DNA of 64,000 bases from Ptychodera flava (taxonomy: Eukaryota; Hemichordata; Enteropneusta; Ptychoderidae). The DNA is taken from positions 4,034,501-4,098,500 of the forward strand of contig NC_091948.1 of assembly GCF_041260155.1 (NCBI RefSeq), written 5' to 3'. The notes under the pieces are model-generated. The model did no database searches and was not told the DNA's origin. It was given only the letters and a program-made list of their open reading frames with translations. Made by a program: the position numbers and the translations under genes. Shown one piece after another: positions 51,164-63,275 of this stretch (within the stretch, counting starts at the first letter, position 1; each line of letters starts with the position of its first letter).

Positions 51164-51171
51164 CAATTTAA

Positions 51172-52068
51172 TCGTTTGAAATAGTTTTGTGCAAGGCTGA
51201 CACTGTTTCCAATAAATGAAAATTATCAACCCTTTCACCCCATTTCCCTGTACAGACGCCCACTCACCCTATTGAAAAAAGGAACACATCAAAGATGGGG
51301 AGGGGTGAAAGCATTAAAAGTGCAAGTACAATTGTATGTAATTCCCCTTCTCCCAATATTGTGCAACTTATTTGGCCAAGTGCTATTAACCACATCGGTG
51401 AAAAAATAGGTTGCTTCAAAACAAATCAATGCCTTGTTCACGCGAAGTGTCTTGCTGTTTGGTCTCTTCAGTAACATATCGTATCATGAAAGGGCTGGTT
51501 CCAGTCAAAGTTTTGTTTCTTTCAACATTTATTTATTTTCACTAGTTAAGCATGAAAGAATCTAAGTGTACATCAAAAATAGAAATCACAAATTGATGTC
51601 ACATCACATGTGTGACCCAACATCACGTCCGTCAACCACAAATTCAATAGAATGCGAAGAGAAAGCTTGTCGGTATGTGCCAGTACAGCGCCGCGTAGCG
51701 GTGTATACTCGCAAACATTTGTTTTTACCATGCTGCCAAACCGTCGTATAACACTATATGACACTGCATGTATTTGGAACGAAGACTTGTGTCTTTTATA
51801 AACAAATGACTTTATATTTGCTAAATCACATCAAAACATTACCCCATTATTTTCTTGCATACATTGTTGATTATTTTTTATCAATAAGAGTGGGTTTGGT
51901 CATTTAGAGATTTTAAATTTGATAAAATCCAGTTGAACCTATACCATTGGGAGTCGTGCCAAAGGATGGTTAGTTGGCTCCAACAGCAGATGCAAAAGGA
52001 AATGAAGCAATGTCCAAATGACAGACCAGTCGTGAAAGAAGACTAAGAGTCTAACAAAACAAGATAAG
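51172..52068. other. 3' flank / 3' UTR of the sulfotransferase gene
   Basis: On the minus strand this follows the sulfotransferase stop. Overlapping AATAAA signals at 51537-51528 would give a ~540-nt 3' UTR. The rest shows only the family D-like stretch at about 51229-51290. Confidence 0.4.
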
Positions 52069-53814
52069 TCAATATACTTTCATAGAAAATTGGTTACTCT
52101 GTTTCACCAAAATTTGTTTTTTCAATATTTCCATTCGAGCTCTGACGAAATTAAAAAATTCGTACTCTAAACTGAGTCGTTTGCTCATCTCTTGCACGGC
52201 AAGTTTTGACGGTAGAGGCGCCCGAATGCTCTTGTAGTACTCATACTTCTTCAGCCCCAACACCATGGTTCTATACACCTTGACGGCGCTTTCGAAGAAC
52301 TGCGGCATCAAAATCTCGAAGATTTGGAGACTGTCTTCAAACTGTTCCAGTATTCCGACGAAGACGTAATCCTGCACGACGCGTCTCTTGGCCTTTTCCA
52401 GAGCCCACCGACTGGGGATGCGACACTCGGGAGCCTGGCCGCAGAAAAATGGGATTACTTGAAAGGCGTTCTCTTCTGTGCATGCAGGATGGTTAGAGAG
52501 GACGCATTCATCAAAATTCATGCGATAGTTGTGTTCCATGTAAGGGTGCAATCTGTATTTGGACTCGTTCAGGTCGTCAGGTTTGATTGAATAGTACCAG
52601 GTCAAAAATCTGGGTAATGGTTCACGGATGAGGTTGATATATGCATGCGGTTGTACTCTGTGATGCTCGAAATCAAGATAGTGAACGTGTCTGGTGAAAA
52701 CATATGGCGGCAGCCGATTGGCAACGCTCTTGACAGCAATTTCTTCTCTCTGTTGGGTTAGATTGTATCGCTTGATGCGATTGAAGACACTCCGAAAGCC
52801 GTGCTCGAAAGACAGAATTCCGATCAGGGTAAGCAGCGTCTTCGCGCCACTCCTGTCCACGCAGTTGTACATCACCCTGGTCACGTTCCAAGCCTTAGTG
52901 ATATCGATAGGAAAGTCGGCGTGAGGCAGAAGTGGAGCAGGAAACTGGACTTGGCTGACCTGTAGCTTTTCGGCCATATATGCATCGCTTTTATTCATTA
53001 GATGTGTCGCCAGAGTGACTGGATCCCCCTCGTCGTCTTCTGCACGGCGGGCATCGCCGTCCACGCCTATATCTTCAAAATATTGAAAATCGCGGACACC
53101 GTCATTGGTTGTGGTACTGACGGCGTCATGATCGTAAACTTCGAATTGCTCGAAAGCACCCCGCACGTCTTCTTCTATTCCAAGATCTTCGAAAATATCC
53201 ATGTCTTCGTCAAACTTTCCATCATTTCCCCCGTTAATGCTCTCGACATCCCCGTCAAGAAGATTACTGCTCCTGCCTTCCTCATCATAATCGCTCTCGG
53301 GCACGCTATCTAGTTCTTCATCATCTGCCTCTATCATGGTAAAGTTCTGCATCACTTCTATAAACTTCTCCTTTATCTGGTTATCTGTTGCCTCATCAAT
53401 CGACCCTTCTGGAGAGACCATTGCCTTGAATTGGCCATACAAGTCATAGATCTTGTTGAACGTCGTGTTGCGAGATACCCGTGACGACAGCAGCAGATCG
53501 TATAGTCTATCAGTAGAAAAATTTGAGGCCCACATCAAATTGTGCTGTAGTATACCGCCTACTTTGTTGACTGTCGAGTTGTGTACGGATTTTCCAAATT
53601 TGACCAGCGTGTCAACCTGTTCGGCGGCGATGTCTCTCATTATTTCCCCGTATTTGGTTTGTTCTGCACCGCCCGCTTCCTCAAGGGTGAAGTTGTCCTC
53701 TACGACATCTGTTGGAACGTTTATACGTTGAATGAGAGACATGTAAAAGGTCAGGTTCAGAAATATCGATATGACGAGGGCTGTCATCAACAGTGACGTA
53801 AGCTTGCGAGCCAT
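52069..53814 (-). CDS. UST: Uronyl 2-O-sulfotransferase-like Golgi enzyme
   Basis: Type II Golgi membrane protein of 581 residues in one uninterrupted frame. Family members transfer sulfate from PAPS to the 2-OH of uronic acids in chondroitin/dermatan sulfate (UST) or heparan sulfate (HS2ST). Order: short cytosolic tail, signal-anchor about 9-28, a long stem with many N-glycosylation sequons and a very acidic stretch (about 160-265), then the catalytic domain (about 310-560). UST landmarks are FTRHVHYLDF (373-382, with the two histidines of the HxH catalytic site), INLIREPLPRFLTWYY (393-408, 3'-phosphate binding), the cysteine-rich FDECVLSNHPACTEENAF...FFCGQAPEC and YVFVGILEQFEDS. The 5'-phosphosulfate loop reads VDRSGAKT where UST has a lysine before the Gly-Ser, so the key lysine is arginine. 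The ATG context is strong (aagATGg) and an acceptor-like tttcaag abuts it, so the 5' UTR may be spliced. Overlapping AATAAA signals lie at 51537-51528. Probably a lineage-specific paralogue. Confidence 0.9.
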   Translation of the reverse strand: MARKLTSLLMTALVISIFLNLTFYMSLIQRINVPTDVVEDNFTLEEAGGAEQTKYGEIMRDIAAEQVDTLVKFGKSVHNSTVNKVGGILQHNLMWASNFSTDRLYDLLLSSRVSRNTTFNKIYDLYGQFKAMVSPEGSIDEATDNQIKEKFIEVMQNFTMIEADDEELDSVPESDYDEEGRSSNLLDGDVESINGGNDGKFDEDMDIFEDLGIEEDVRGAFEQFEVYDHDAVSTTTNDGVRDFQYFEDIGVDGDARRAEDDEGDPVTLATHLMNKSDAYMAEKLQVSQVQFPAPLLPHADFPIDITKAWNVTRVMYNCVDRSGAKTLLTLIGILSFEHGFRSVFNRIKRYNLTQQREEIAVKSVANRLPPYVFTRHVHYLDFEHHRVQPHAYINLIREPLPRFLTWYYSIKPDDLNESKYRLHPYMEHNYRMNFDECVLSNHPACTEENAFQVIPFFCGQAPECRIPSRWALEKAKRRVVQDYVFVGILEQFEDSLQIFEILMPQFFESAVKVYRTMVLGLKKYEYYKSIRAPLPSKLAVQEMSKRLSLEYEFFNFVRARMEILKKQILVKQSNQFSMKVY

Positions 53815-55740
53815 CTTGAAAATGTTTAAAACCTGGAAGCGAAAGAGGAGAGAATCGGAGTCGGTTATTTTGCATACAGCAATGACCTTGAAAAATTGAC
53901 TTTCGTATTAAACTATTCCTACCTCTGCCATTTTTATTTGGTTTACCGTTTACCAATAAAAACTTTGCACTAGCTAGTGCACATGTTGATTGAAGTGGCA
54001 CCATAATTAAAATCTGCGTTTCTTCATCTCGGTCACATATAGTTTCTCAATATTCAAAGCAAAATACTAGCATCCCTGTCTCACCTCGAGATTTGACTGT
54101 TCGAAATGTGATTACAAGTGTCTGCCGTTCAATGTGCGTCGCTGATTATAATAATGGTAAAGAACCACGCACTTTATCGATACCCAGTGCTAAAATTTAT
54201 CACCGTAAACTGCCAAAACATATTTCTGACATAAAGTTTATACAGGATATGTTTCGTTCACATATGTTTCAATTCGTCGCCATAAAATGTGAACTCTTCA
54301 ATTTTAAACTATTTTAAAATACCAAATATTGTCGCCTCAACATGTTGAATTTTCTTTTTGACTATTTCTTTGGGGTTAGATATACAGCTATAGAGGAAAA
54401 ACATCTGAGTTCGTATCTAAATGTATGTACCCATTTTAATATTTCCCACCACATGCATTTAGAATTCTCACATATATGGTAAATTTAGGTTTCGGTGGAA
54501 GTCGCACGTAGAGCCTGGCCGGGTTACTGTGTACCCTTAATCAGCAAAATCCGGTATAGAATTGTTAAGAAGTCGTCAGCTTGTCAAATTGATTTCTGTA
54601 CGACTAAATGAAATGGCACAGTATTATTCCCGTCAATTTCATTTCAATAGTGCACATTTTCTAAATTCACATCGTATTTCGTCTAAGCTGGAGCAGCATT
54701 AGGCTTGTTGACAAACTGCTAGGTGACATGAGCGTCAGCTGCTATACACACTGTGACGGCATTACGACTGAACAAACACAACCAAATACCTCTAGATGAG
54801 ACTCTGCCTATTTTTGTCGTTTTTTTTTCTTTTTAGGTCTTATGAAATTATTCCGAAAGGAATGGAAAAACAGCTGATGTTACGTAGGAGTCGCGTTCAG
54901 TTCTCATGGCGGGAGTTCCACCTGAAATTACATGTAGAAACCTGCAAAAAGTGATTTATGATTTTTGCACATAACACAAGGGGTGTGTGTGTGTGTTGGG
55001 GGGGGGGGGCTCTTGATTTTTAAAAGCTCACCCAGACGACAAGCTTTGTTTAAGTGTGCAGATGTATTACGGGCAGTTGAGGCGTTTCTCCTTGTCTCTC
55101 CGTTCTCTGAAATCACTTCACTCAAGTATTCTAGTATTCAAGTATTAACAATTTAGGCTATTTGTTATTATCTTCTTCTTCTTCTTGTTTCGGAAGTTTG
55201 TTATGCTCTCTCCTATTCAGTGGAGATTTTTCATGCACCTTGCATCTTGCCTTCTGTCAATAACAAAATTGTGCTTTTTTAGATTTAATTGGTATGTTTC
55301 CTCATGTTGCTGTGATATAGCTACCTGTTTGCCTTTTCATCAGTTTTCTCCGTCTCGCTTCAGCTTCAGTGTCATAGCCATTTTGCAGTTTTTGCTAGTG
55401 CCCAACTTTTCTTAGTTTTTTTCGGTAATTGATCATCATCAGCTATTACGCATATTTCTGATTTCAATTATGCTTTTCGTCTCAAAAATTGAAATTGAAA
55501 ATTGAAATGATTTGATATGTACTTTTCTGTACAGGAGTTTAATTTTAGTAATAAACGTTCATTTGAAAAATGGAAATCTCCTTCTTCTTCTTCTCCTCCT
55601 TCTGCTTCTTATTATTATTAAATCTTGCCTTGGCAAATGTTGAACGCCATGTCTTCCTATGGATTTTACCAGCAGAGTGGAAATGACGTGTTCCTGGCAT
55701 GCTTAGCAAAGAAAAGGCAAGCAAAAGATGCAAGCTAGAT
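53815..55740. other. Upstream of the sulfotransferase gene; nothing else recognised
   Basis: Probably contains its promoter and spliced 5' UTR. There is a G-run at 54998-55009 preceded by (GT)n, and a C/T-rich stretch near 55580-55610. Confidence 0.4.
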
Positions 55741-55749
55741 GGAGACATC

Positions 55750-56010
55750 ATGGGCCAGTGGCTTGAGCAGTGGACGCACGATCACAGGATGGTGAGTTTG
55801 AGCCCCGGCATGGCTATATTGTTGTGTCCTTTAGCAAAGCACTTTATTTCTCATTGCTTCTCCCCATCCACGAGTGATGGGTACATGTGAGCTGTTGTTT
55901 GCTCCCCAGGGAGTTGAGTGGTATCAAATTAGGTCCAGTAACCAGGCGTATAATAATTGTAAAGCACCTTGAGCACAAGGACTTGTGGATGTGTTCGCTA
56001 TATAAGAACC

Positions 56011-56050
<40 letters not shown>
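55750..56050 (+). mobile_element. tRNA-derived SINE with (ATT)n tail
   Basis: The head has a box-A-like tggcttgagcagtgg (about 55759) and a box-B-like gagtttgagcccc (about 55793-55805). The body includes tgtcctttagcaaagcac. The 3' region gtaaagcaccttgagc...ctatataagaa resembles tails shared with L2/CR1-type LINEs and ends in about 14 ATT units. This order is diagnostic of a tRNA SINE mobilised by such a LINE. One copy, no clear target duplication identified. Confidence 0.8.
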
Positions 56051-56052
<2 letters not shown>

Positions 56053-56408
56053 ACCAAAACCTGTCATTTAGAAATTCATGGCGTGTCATCGGATACTATC
56101 TATACTGTCGATAACTGACCGTTTTAAAGGCACAAATGCACAAAACCTAAATGAAATCATTAAACTGAAATTTAAATGAAAACCATCGTTGACGTTTTTC
56201 ATTGTGAATTTGTAAGAAGAACACGATGACGTAGTGAGTTTTTTCAAGTCTCTTTCAATAAATACTAAATACATACCAGGTGACATCACGGTGGGACACA
56301 GGCACCCTCACCCCACGAATAGGGATCATAAAACTTGGGCATCGCTGAAATACTATCACTTTTAGTCTCTCTGCTTCTACCTACACCAGTGGCAGAAGGA
56401 ACCGTTTT

Positions 56409-56452
56409 CATGATCCCTACATGATCCCTACATGATCCCTACATGATCCCTT
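56409..56452. repeat. 11-bp tandem repeat, 4 copies
   Basis: catgatcccta repeated four times without change. Confidence 0.97.
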
Positions 56453-59400
56453 CATGGCCGTAGATTCTGGTACCATTACTGGCATGGCAGTATTCAAATT
56501 GCAGTTTTTCTACTGGAAACCAGGTCATGTCGAAATCAAAGTTTTGCTCCGAAGCACTTTCATGGGTAATTTCATAAAGAATTTAATATATATAGTTGGA
56601 ACGTAAGACCAAGGGAGAAAAAAATTAATTAATTACAGGTGCATGCGTGGTGTACTGAGGAAGGTACAGAAAAGAGCAGAAACAAAGAGAAAAGTTTTCA
56701 ATGAAACTACATATGTAAAACGATGACAGAGACACATCAGAGCCACAGATATGTATCATAATGAAGATGATAATGATGATACCGTCTGAAATTGACCGCT
56801 GCAAAATTTTGAAAACTGTCTCTCTCTGTCTCTCTCTGTCTCTCTCCTGTATGTGAGTGTTAAGACTGTGATGCAAAGACAAATACTGTACACTTTATTC
56901 CAATAAAACTAAAAATAGTAAAAATTGCAAAAAATTGAAAAATATTTATTAAAAATAATCCAGCAGTGACGAGCCCTTGGGTCATGAAATTATGATAATC
57001 TTCCAAGTGGGTCATCAGTTTTGTTTGGATAATGCAGTCATTGACTTTGTTGACAGAACCCGACGAGGATAGTACCTGCTCATCCCTCCCATGATATCTG
57101 AACGCTCCCTGAAAGAGTGGCGAAAGTGATTCATAACCACCTATATTATTAAAACAGTAACCATCACATTTCGAGGGACCCGACCGCAGAAATACACACA
57201 GTCTCAGAACATAGGGACTTGCTTGAATTTCTGTCGATTGAAGGCAGTGTCAGCTGTGCGATGTTACAAACATACATCAGCGATTCGCCCCCATGACTCC
57301 TCGCTTAAAGTGTAATCGGGGGCGGGGGGGGGGGGGGGGGGAGGGTTCTGTGACGAAGTATTGACAGATAAATCCACCAAGAAAAAGCGCCCCGGTACAT
57401 AATCAGCGTAAATTCTTAAGGTCCCTCAATTAGAAATTAAGTTATGTCGGCAATGACAATCGAGAAACGTAATAACCACACGCACTTGGAACTTTTCAGA
57501 CAGCCTTGGACGATATTACAGGGCTAACCTATTTTAAACATAGGTGATCTCAGCTTGGCCATCCCTCATGCAGACAGACTATGGACTAAAAAACCTCAAG
57601 AACAAGATTCATCTGGCTACGCAGTAGTGACATCAGAATAATTCATGTATTAACAACAATATTTACGTGTAAGACCAGGCGAGCGACAAAATCGTGTCAA
57701 AGGCCTATATTGTATATCAATTCAGAACACTCCATATCATCGAAAAAGTATTAAATATATGTCGCAGTCCTAGCTCATCCTAATCGCCTTACAATATATG
57801 TCTGTCAATATGCGACATATGTCTCATCCATGTTTGCCTTGTATTTACAATGGCAAACTGGTACTACAGCCTTGCAGCCTGATTTCGGGCGCATATTTAC
57901 GGTGGCATGTGAGAGTAAATACAGTTTCGAGTTAAATGGCGACAGCCTGTGTGCGCGATGAAATTGCCAAGTACGCGTGGAAAATAAACGGTGATATTTT
58001 CCCATTCGTTTTTCCCACTGCTTTCCATCAATTACAGAATAGGTTTTTTTTGCTTCCAATAAGTGATGTGTCAAGGCATTGTTGTGCGTGGGAAAGTTCA
58101 TCTACGATAACACCAATCGTGCGTCGTCGAGGAAAAAAGGTTTGTCAACTAGCTTGCATATTTATACGGACTAGTCCTTTTGACGACGTTAACGGGAACA
58201 CTAATCGTCGGGCAACTCGCATTGTGTTAGATATTTCAAACTAATACAAAGATGTAAATGTAACAGAATGTAGTAAAAAATAAATACTCATACTTACCTA
58301 CTCGGCATGAAAATGAAGCCCTGTCTCCTCGGCGAAAAAACTTCAAGACATCCTGCCTCAGATAGCACACTCAATCAACACCATGCGTGAGAAGTCTGCC
58401 TTGCTGGCAGTTTTGCAGAGGTGTGACGTCACCGTTAACGACATAATATGTAAGATATGATATGTGGTTAAAAACTACCGGGAGATTAAAAATTATGTAT
58501 TTTCCCTTCGCAATCCGACGCCAGGTGACGCCCCAGGTACAAACATTTTCAAATATTCTTTTAATCAGTGGGAGATTTCAATTTGCCTAAATCATATATC
58601 CAATGGAACAAGCAGAATACGAGGATAGGGCTTCAGTCTGGTGGTAAGACTGCACACAATGAGCGCCAATAGCGTGTAAACTCTCTGTGGTCAGTTTTTT
58701 CCTCTTAAAAGTGTGCCCTTGAGAGATATTCGTCTGCATTTTATGCGCCATCGGATGTGTAATTTGCTACTTAATACGGATAAACTTGGGAGATCTGATA
58801 TTTGGTCATATTTAATTTTCATTTAGTGAAATATAAGGAGTATTGTAACATCGAGGTTGCCAAATAACAGTATTCACGTAAATTTTTGTCCAGCGATTAC
58901 ATTTACAGAAAAATTTATCGAGTGCAGAGTCTTTTCCTCAGTTACGTCGCCTATAGAACGGTATACACAGTTGAGCGGCACGAGAGTTGCTATGGTAATG
59001 CGGATTTCGGAGAGTAAGAGCCAAAGCCTTCTTTGCCTAATTCTCAGAGGCGGGTCTCCACCATCCTTTTTATCGAACCGAGTCCGAAATTCGTTTTTGC
59101 AAGACATTGACATCTATACGTACGAACAATCTATTGGGTCAAAGTTTGGGCCATATCAGGACTCGAATAACATAAGAAACCTACGCTATGAAAACAGTGG
59201 GAAAGAGCTTCAAGCATCTACTCCTTTCCTTTGACAAGGGTCGTCGTGTCAACAACAGGTGGTTTCATAGGGTCTAATTCATTTCTCATTTGACAGCTCT
59301 TGTGGACATTCCTTCAACGGATGAATGCGCGTGTAAACATTCTCATTTCGGTTTGGTCTGTCTTCATGAAATGGTCCGTATATGTCTGCGTCTCGATGTG

Positions 59401-60460
59401 ATTGTAGCTGTGCCCAGGATTTCAAAGGTCACATACCTTCGTGCAGTAGGTTTTCACACAGAGTAACATCAGACAGAGTGGCAACAGCTATTGTTTAAGG
59501 CGTGAAGCGGTTACGTAAGCCATCCATGTTTGCCTCGCCTCACGAAGCTCTTGGCTCTCTTTCCGAAGAGTGCCGACCATGCACCCTTCGGTAATTTTCG
59601 GATTTTCACCAATTGTTAAGCGAAAGTATGTTCGACAGAGTTTGTGTTGTTGCTGTCGTGTGGTGCTGATCGGAATTGATGTGTTGGCAAAAACGGGAGT
59701 GTTTGAGCTTCAGGAAAGTGGGTTTTACCGTTTTAAAAATTCCTCTCATATTTTTATGAATATATAATGAGTGTGTTTGAACCAAATTTGAAAGTCTTTT
59801 ATCGATACTGTCTGGTTTTACTCAATGGTTTACGGTCAGTCATACCGTCTTTTACACGTGCGTCAAGAAAGGACATGTTTATGAAACTGCTGGCGTGTTA
59901 TGTTTTGATTGGCGTGAAGCAGTGTTTCTAGCCTGAGAGCTCACAAAGTAACTATGGTTGCTACGCGACTGGCAGTACGATGCCATCTCGTCGTATGTTT
60001 CGCATAATCTCGTGTAATTATCAACCACAAGCAAAGTCTCCAAAAAGTTTAACACCTTTGAAGCTCATTTTAATATGAAAAGCCAATAGTCTGCCGAGAC
60101 GACCATGGAACAAAAGACATGCAAGTGTTGCCACTCTGTTTATGGTACTCTGTGGTTTCAGTTGTTGTTGCCCACATAAGTAGAGTTCATGCATAATTTG
60201 ATGATTCAGAAAAACGATTTTCCAACCATAATGTAAGTACAGGAAAACTGTTCTATAAAATTTGATGACCGCTTGAGGGAGATGTTGATCATGCGCAGAT
60301 CAAGTTCAGTCTATGATTCTTTCTTTGGAAAGGTTGTCACTCTCGGATTTAGTTCAATCATCAGCGCATAATGTGAGTCATACTTTCAGAAATTACTCTT
60401 AAAAGCAAGTAGCTGTGACTTTTTGATAATTTTTTTCACTATTATTTATTGTATTTATTG
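56453..60460. other. No gene recognised
   Basis: Contains a long G-run (57319-57341), a CRE at 58424-58431 and CpG-richer patches near 57.9-58.4 and 58.9-59.6 kb. Frames of 100-125 codons there (57936-58244, 58857-59234) do not resemble known proteins and lack convincing coding character. Confidence 0.45.
58424..58431. promoter_or_regulatory. Palindromic CRE (TGACGTCA)
   Basis: Perfect consensus in a CpG-richer patch with no recognised gene. Confidence 0.3.
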
Positions 60461-60461
60461 A

Positions 60462-60602
60462 CCACTGCAGTTTCTTGTTCTACTCCCCAAAGCATGTTGA
60501 GATACACACTCAGTATTCAACGTGTCAACTTAATCGGTACATATGCAGACTGCATTGTTATTGTTGACTAAAATTCAAATGTAAACAATAACAGTGCACT
60601 GT
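60462..60602 (-). repeat. Family C interspersed repeat, minus copy
   Basis: Reverse complement matches 26965-27120 along most of its length. Confidence 0.7.
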
Positions 60603-60774
60603 GCACGTAAAGGCACTGTGACACCAAAAAAAATAGTAACAAAAATCATCAAAAGTGACAGCCACTGGTCCTTTGAAGGAATCGCGAAATTGGTAAATCG
60701 ATGTTGTGATGTCGATGGCTTCAACGGTCACAAGTTGCAGCAATGTTACCACTGTTTCAACTCTCTGCCTGCTG

Positions 60775-60975
60775 TAATTTTTCCCACCAAAATTTTAATG
60801 CAATATTTTACCAAATTTTGTGAGCTTTTCTGTAAGATTTGTTTCCTAATTTGAACCAAATGGATGTCATATTTTATCAGCTACAGTTTTTTATCAAAAT
60901 TTTGGCAAAAATCAGCCAAAAATTGACCGTTGCATATTTTATTAAGGTGACAAAAATTGACTTTGGCGCTCAAAG
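60775..60975 (+). repeat. Family B interspersed repeat, copy 2
   Basis: Begins ttcccaccaaaattttaatg and keeps the order of phrases seen at 16290-16450. Confidence 0.55.
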
Positions 60976-61899
60976 GGATAAAGGTGATCAAGAATGATGG
61001 CAGAATATATTAAAAAGGCTCCGTGATGTATTTCGAATAAATAGCTGATAAGATGCTTACGTTTTGGCAGATGTATTAAGGGGGCTTCAACTTCTGGAAG
61101 CGATTGTGACTGGGAGCTTGCGTAATCCCCAGCTTATAGTTTGTGACTCAAATCTGGCACAACAATACACCGGTTCTTATGAAACAAAGTGTACTTGCAT
61201 CTTTTCATCTTTATTTCGCATTCATGGTCGTGTCATGTTTTCTTACCCCAATATTCACAATTAATGTAATGACCATTTCATCACAACATTACATCATGAG
61301 TATCATGTCATTCTTACACACAATGAAAGTAAAAAAATAAAATGATCAAATTATTTAGAAATTAATACTCGCCATATGTTACTTTTGCTCTATAATCTTG
61401 CCAAATAATATTAATTGGTTATTTTTTACATCTCTCTCTCTCCCTGGCCCTTGAACTATAATTCTGTTTAACATCTTATTATAAACTCATATATGTATTA
61501 GCTTGCCGACAATTTTCAACCACCAAACCACGACTGTTTTGAACTCCGGGACATCAAGATAAAATTGATCTCTTTGTGAGCATCTGACTTATACAACAGA
61601 AATTCTAAGTTTCATGTGAACGTACTTGCAGTCGGTTTTGTCTGTGTCTATGTAATGCCTTCATGGTTCGTCTTACTTCTAATACAATATGAGCCATTTA
61701 TTTGTTGTGTATTAGAGATCGATGTTGTAAACTACATTATTCGAAAAATATAAATGTGTCCGTGTGACTGTGTGAGTCCTTTTCCGTCTTTGCAAAGACT
61801 TGTATAAAAGAAGACGAAACTAAAAGAGAAAGGGGTTAAAAATTTGTGGATCTCTTTTTGCTTTTGCTGACAACTCTTGTCATATTGTTACGTGTATTT
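60976..61899. other. 3' flank of the FAM151-family gene
   Basis: Minus-strand AATAAA at 61702-61697 suggests a 3' UTR of ~200 nt; nothing else recognised. Confidence 0.45.
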
Positions 61900-63275
61900 C
61901 TAAACTGGCAATGTTTCTAACACTACCACTACTGCAGCCACAAGGAGTGCAGTGGATGAAACGGTGAACACAGCAGCCGAGTAACGCAAGGTAAGATCCT
62001 CCAGAAGAGCATCCACATTACCGCCAGTCTTAGTCACAGCGACGTAAAACCTGTTTCCTTCTGGTGGAGATTCCAGCGACAGCGACAGCGGTTTGGTGTC
62101 TGGAGGTAGTGTACCGGTGCCGTCGAAACAGCTCACTGGCTTGACCTCGGCCGTGACGTCACCTTCGCCACCTTCGTCGTTGATGTCGAAGGAGTAGCAG
62201 TCACTTGGGCCAAGCTGACCGGAAACGACATCGTCGCGCACTTCGGTTTGGCTAACAGTTTGCAGAATAACCTTCCCATCGCGACCGATGTAGAGACTCA
62301 CGCCACGATCGATTGAGTTTACGTTGTCGACCTCTGAAGTGCGGATATAGATTTCCACTCCGTCGCCATCTACGAATACGTCCTGGTCGGGTCTGAAGAC
62401 AAACTGAATCTTTCCGCTGATTTCTACTTCACCCAGATCCCCTGTGTTCAGTTTGTATTGGTCTTTGGTTTGTATATAAGAGGCTCGACTTTCGCCGACC
62501 AGGCCGACGCCGTGAGTACTAAGGTAGACGTAGTTGCCAGCTGCCGTCGACTCGACCGACTTCCATTTACTCTTGTCCCAACCCTGCTGGTCGTTCGACC
62601 CGACCGTCTCCTCAGGGACGTTCTTGAGCGCTTCGTTGAAATCCTGCATCTGCGATTCAGGAATATCGTAATAGATTCTCTTCATGTCTCCGTTGAGGCG
62701 GAATTCGACCAGTCCGTCTATGTCCACATCGTCGTTGCTGCTAGACCATACAGTGATGGAGAAGTCATCTCTCAGACCTAGCAACCACACCCACTTGTCC
62801 CAGCTGCTTGCGGCCCATACAGCACGCACTGGGAAAGTGACCGCCTGCTGGCAGGGGTAGCTGTAGTTCAGATTGTGAAACACCATGGTCCACGTGTACA
62901 GCTGCTCAGGTGCATTTCCTTCCCAGAACGTGGTCCAACCCAGGGACAGCACCGCACCGGGGTAGACCTCGTTTATGGTGGAGATGAACTCTACAGGTTC
63001 GACGGGAGTTTTCGGAGAGTTCGGACCGGGGACGATGTCGGCGTTGTACCAAAGAGGTTGGTGGATCTTTGAGTCGTATTCGTTTACAACACTGAGGGCG
63101 TCTGACAATACTTCCAGGTACTTGATGTCAAGTTTCATGCCCTTGTTAGTTTCAGTGGTCCTGTTGATCCATTCAGATAGCGTGATGTCACTTGTAAGAT
63201 CTGGTGGATGAGCCATTATCGGGGTACCTGTGCCTTCTTCCGGGCTTATATCGGCTTCTAACATCATCGTATCAT
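61900..63275 (-). CDS. FAM151 (menorin) family protein, 3' exon; gene continues past window
   Basis: The last and largest coding exon of a FAM151-family gene. The family has a PLC-like/GDPD-type TIM-barrel fold; nematode menorin (DMA/MNR-1) acts at the cell surface in dendrite patterning. The exon starts after an acceptor (ctgtacag, AG at 63277-63276), joins inside a codon and runs DDTMMLEADI, PIMAHPP, SDITLSEW, KGMKLDIKYLEVL, WYNADIVPGPN, LGWTTFWEG, VTFPVRAVWAASSW, then RIYYDIPESQMQDF; this is the conserved domain up to about residue 235. A further ~180 residues of beta-rich sequence follow, with a hydrophobic C-terminal segment (SSTALLVAAVVVVLETLPV) lacking a basic tail, as in a GPI-anchor signal or terminal membrane anchor. 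AATAAA at 61702-61697 lies ~200 bp after the TAG stop. The N-terminal exon(s) lie beyond position 64000. Human FAM151A has two such domains; this protein appears to have one plus a different C-terminal module. Confidence 0.9.

Noticed and set aside
55750-55810. tRNA gene
   Set aside because: Box A and box B belong to the SINE head; there is no cloverleaf with an anticodon arm.
58857-59234. 125-codon frame on the + strand
   Set aside because: No similarity to any family I know and no splice or promoter support.
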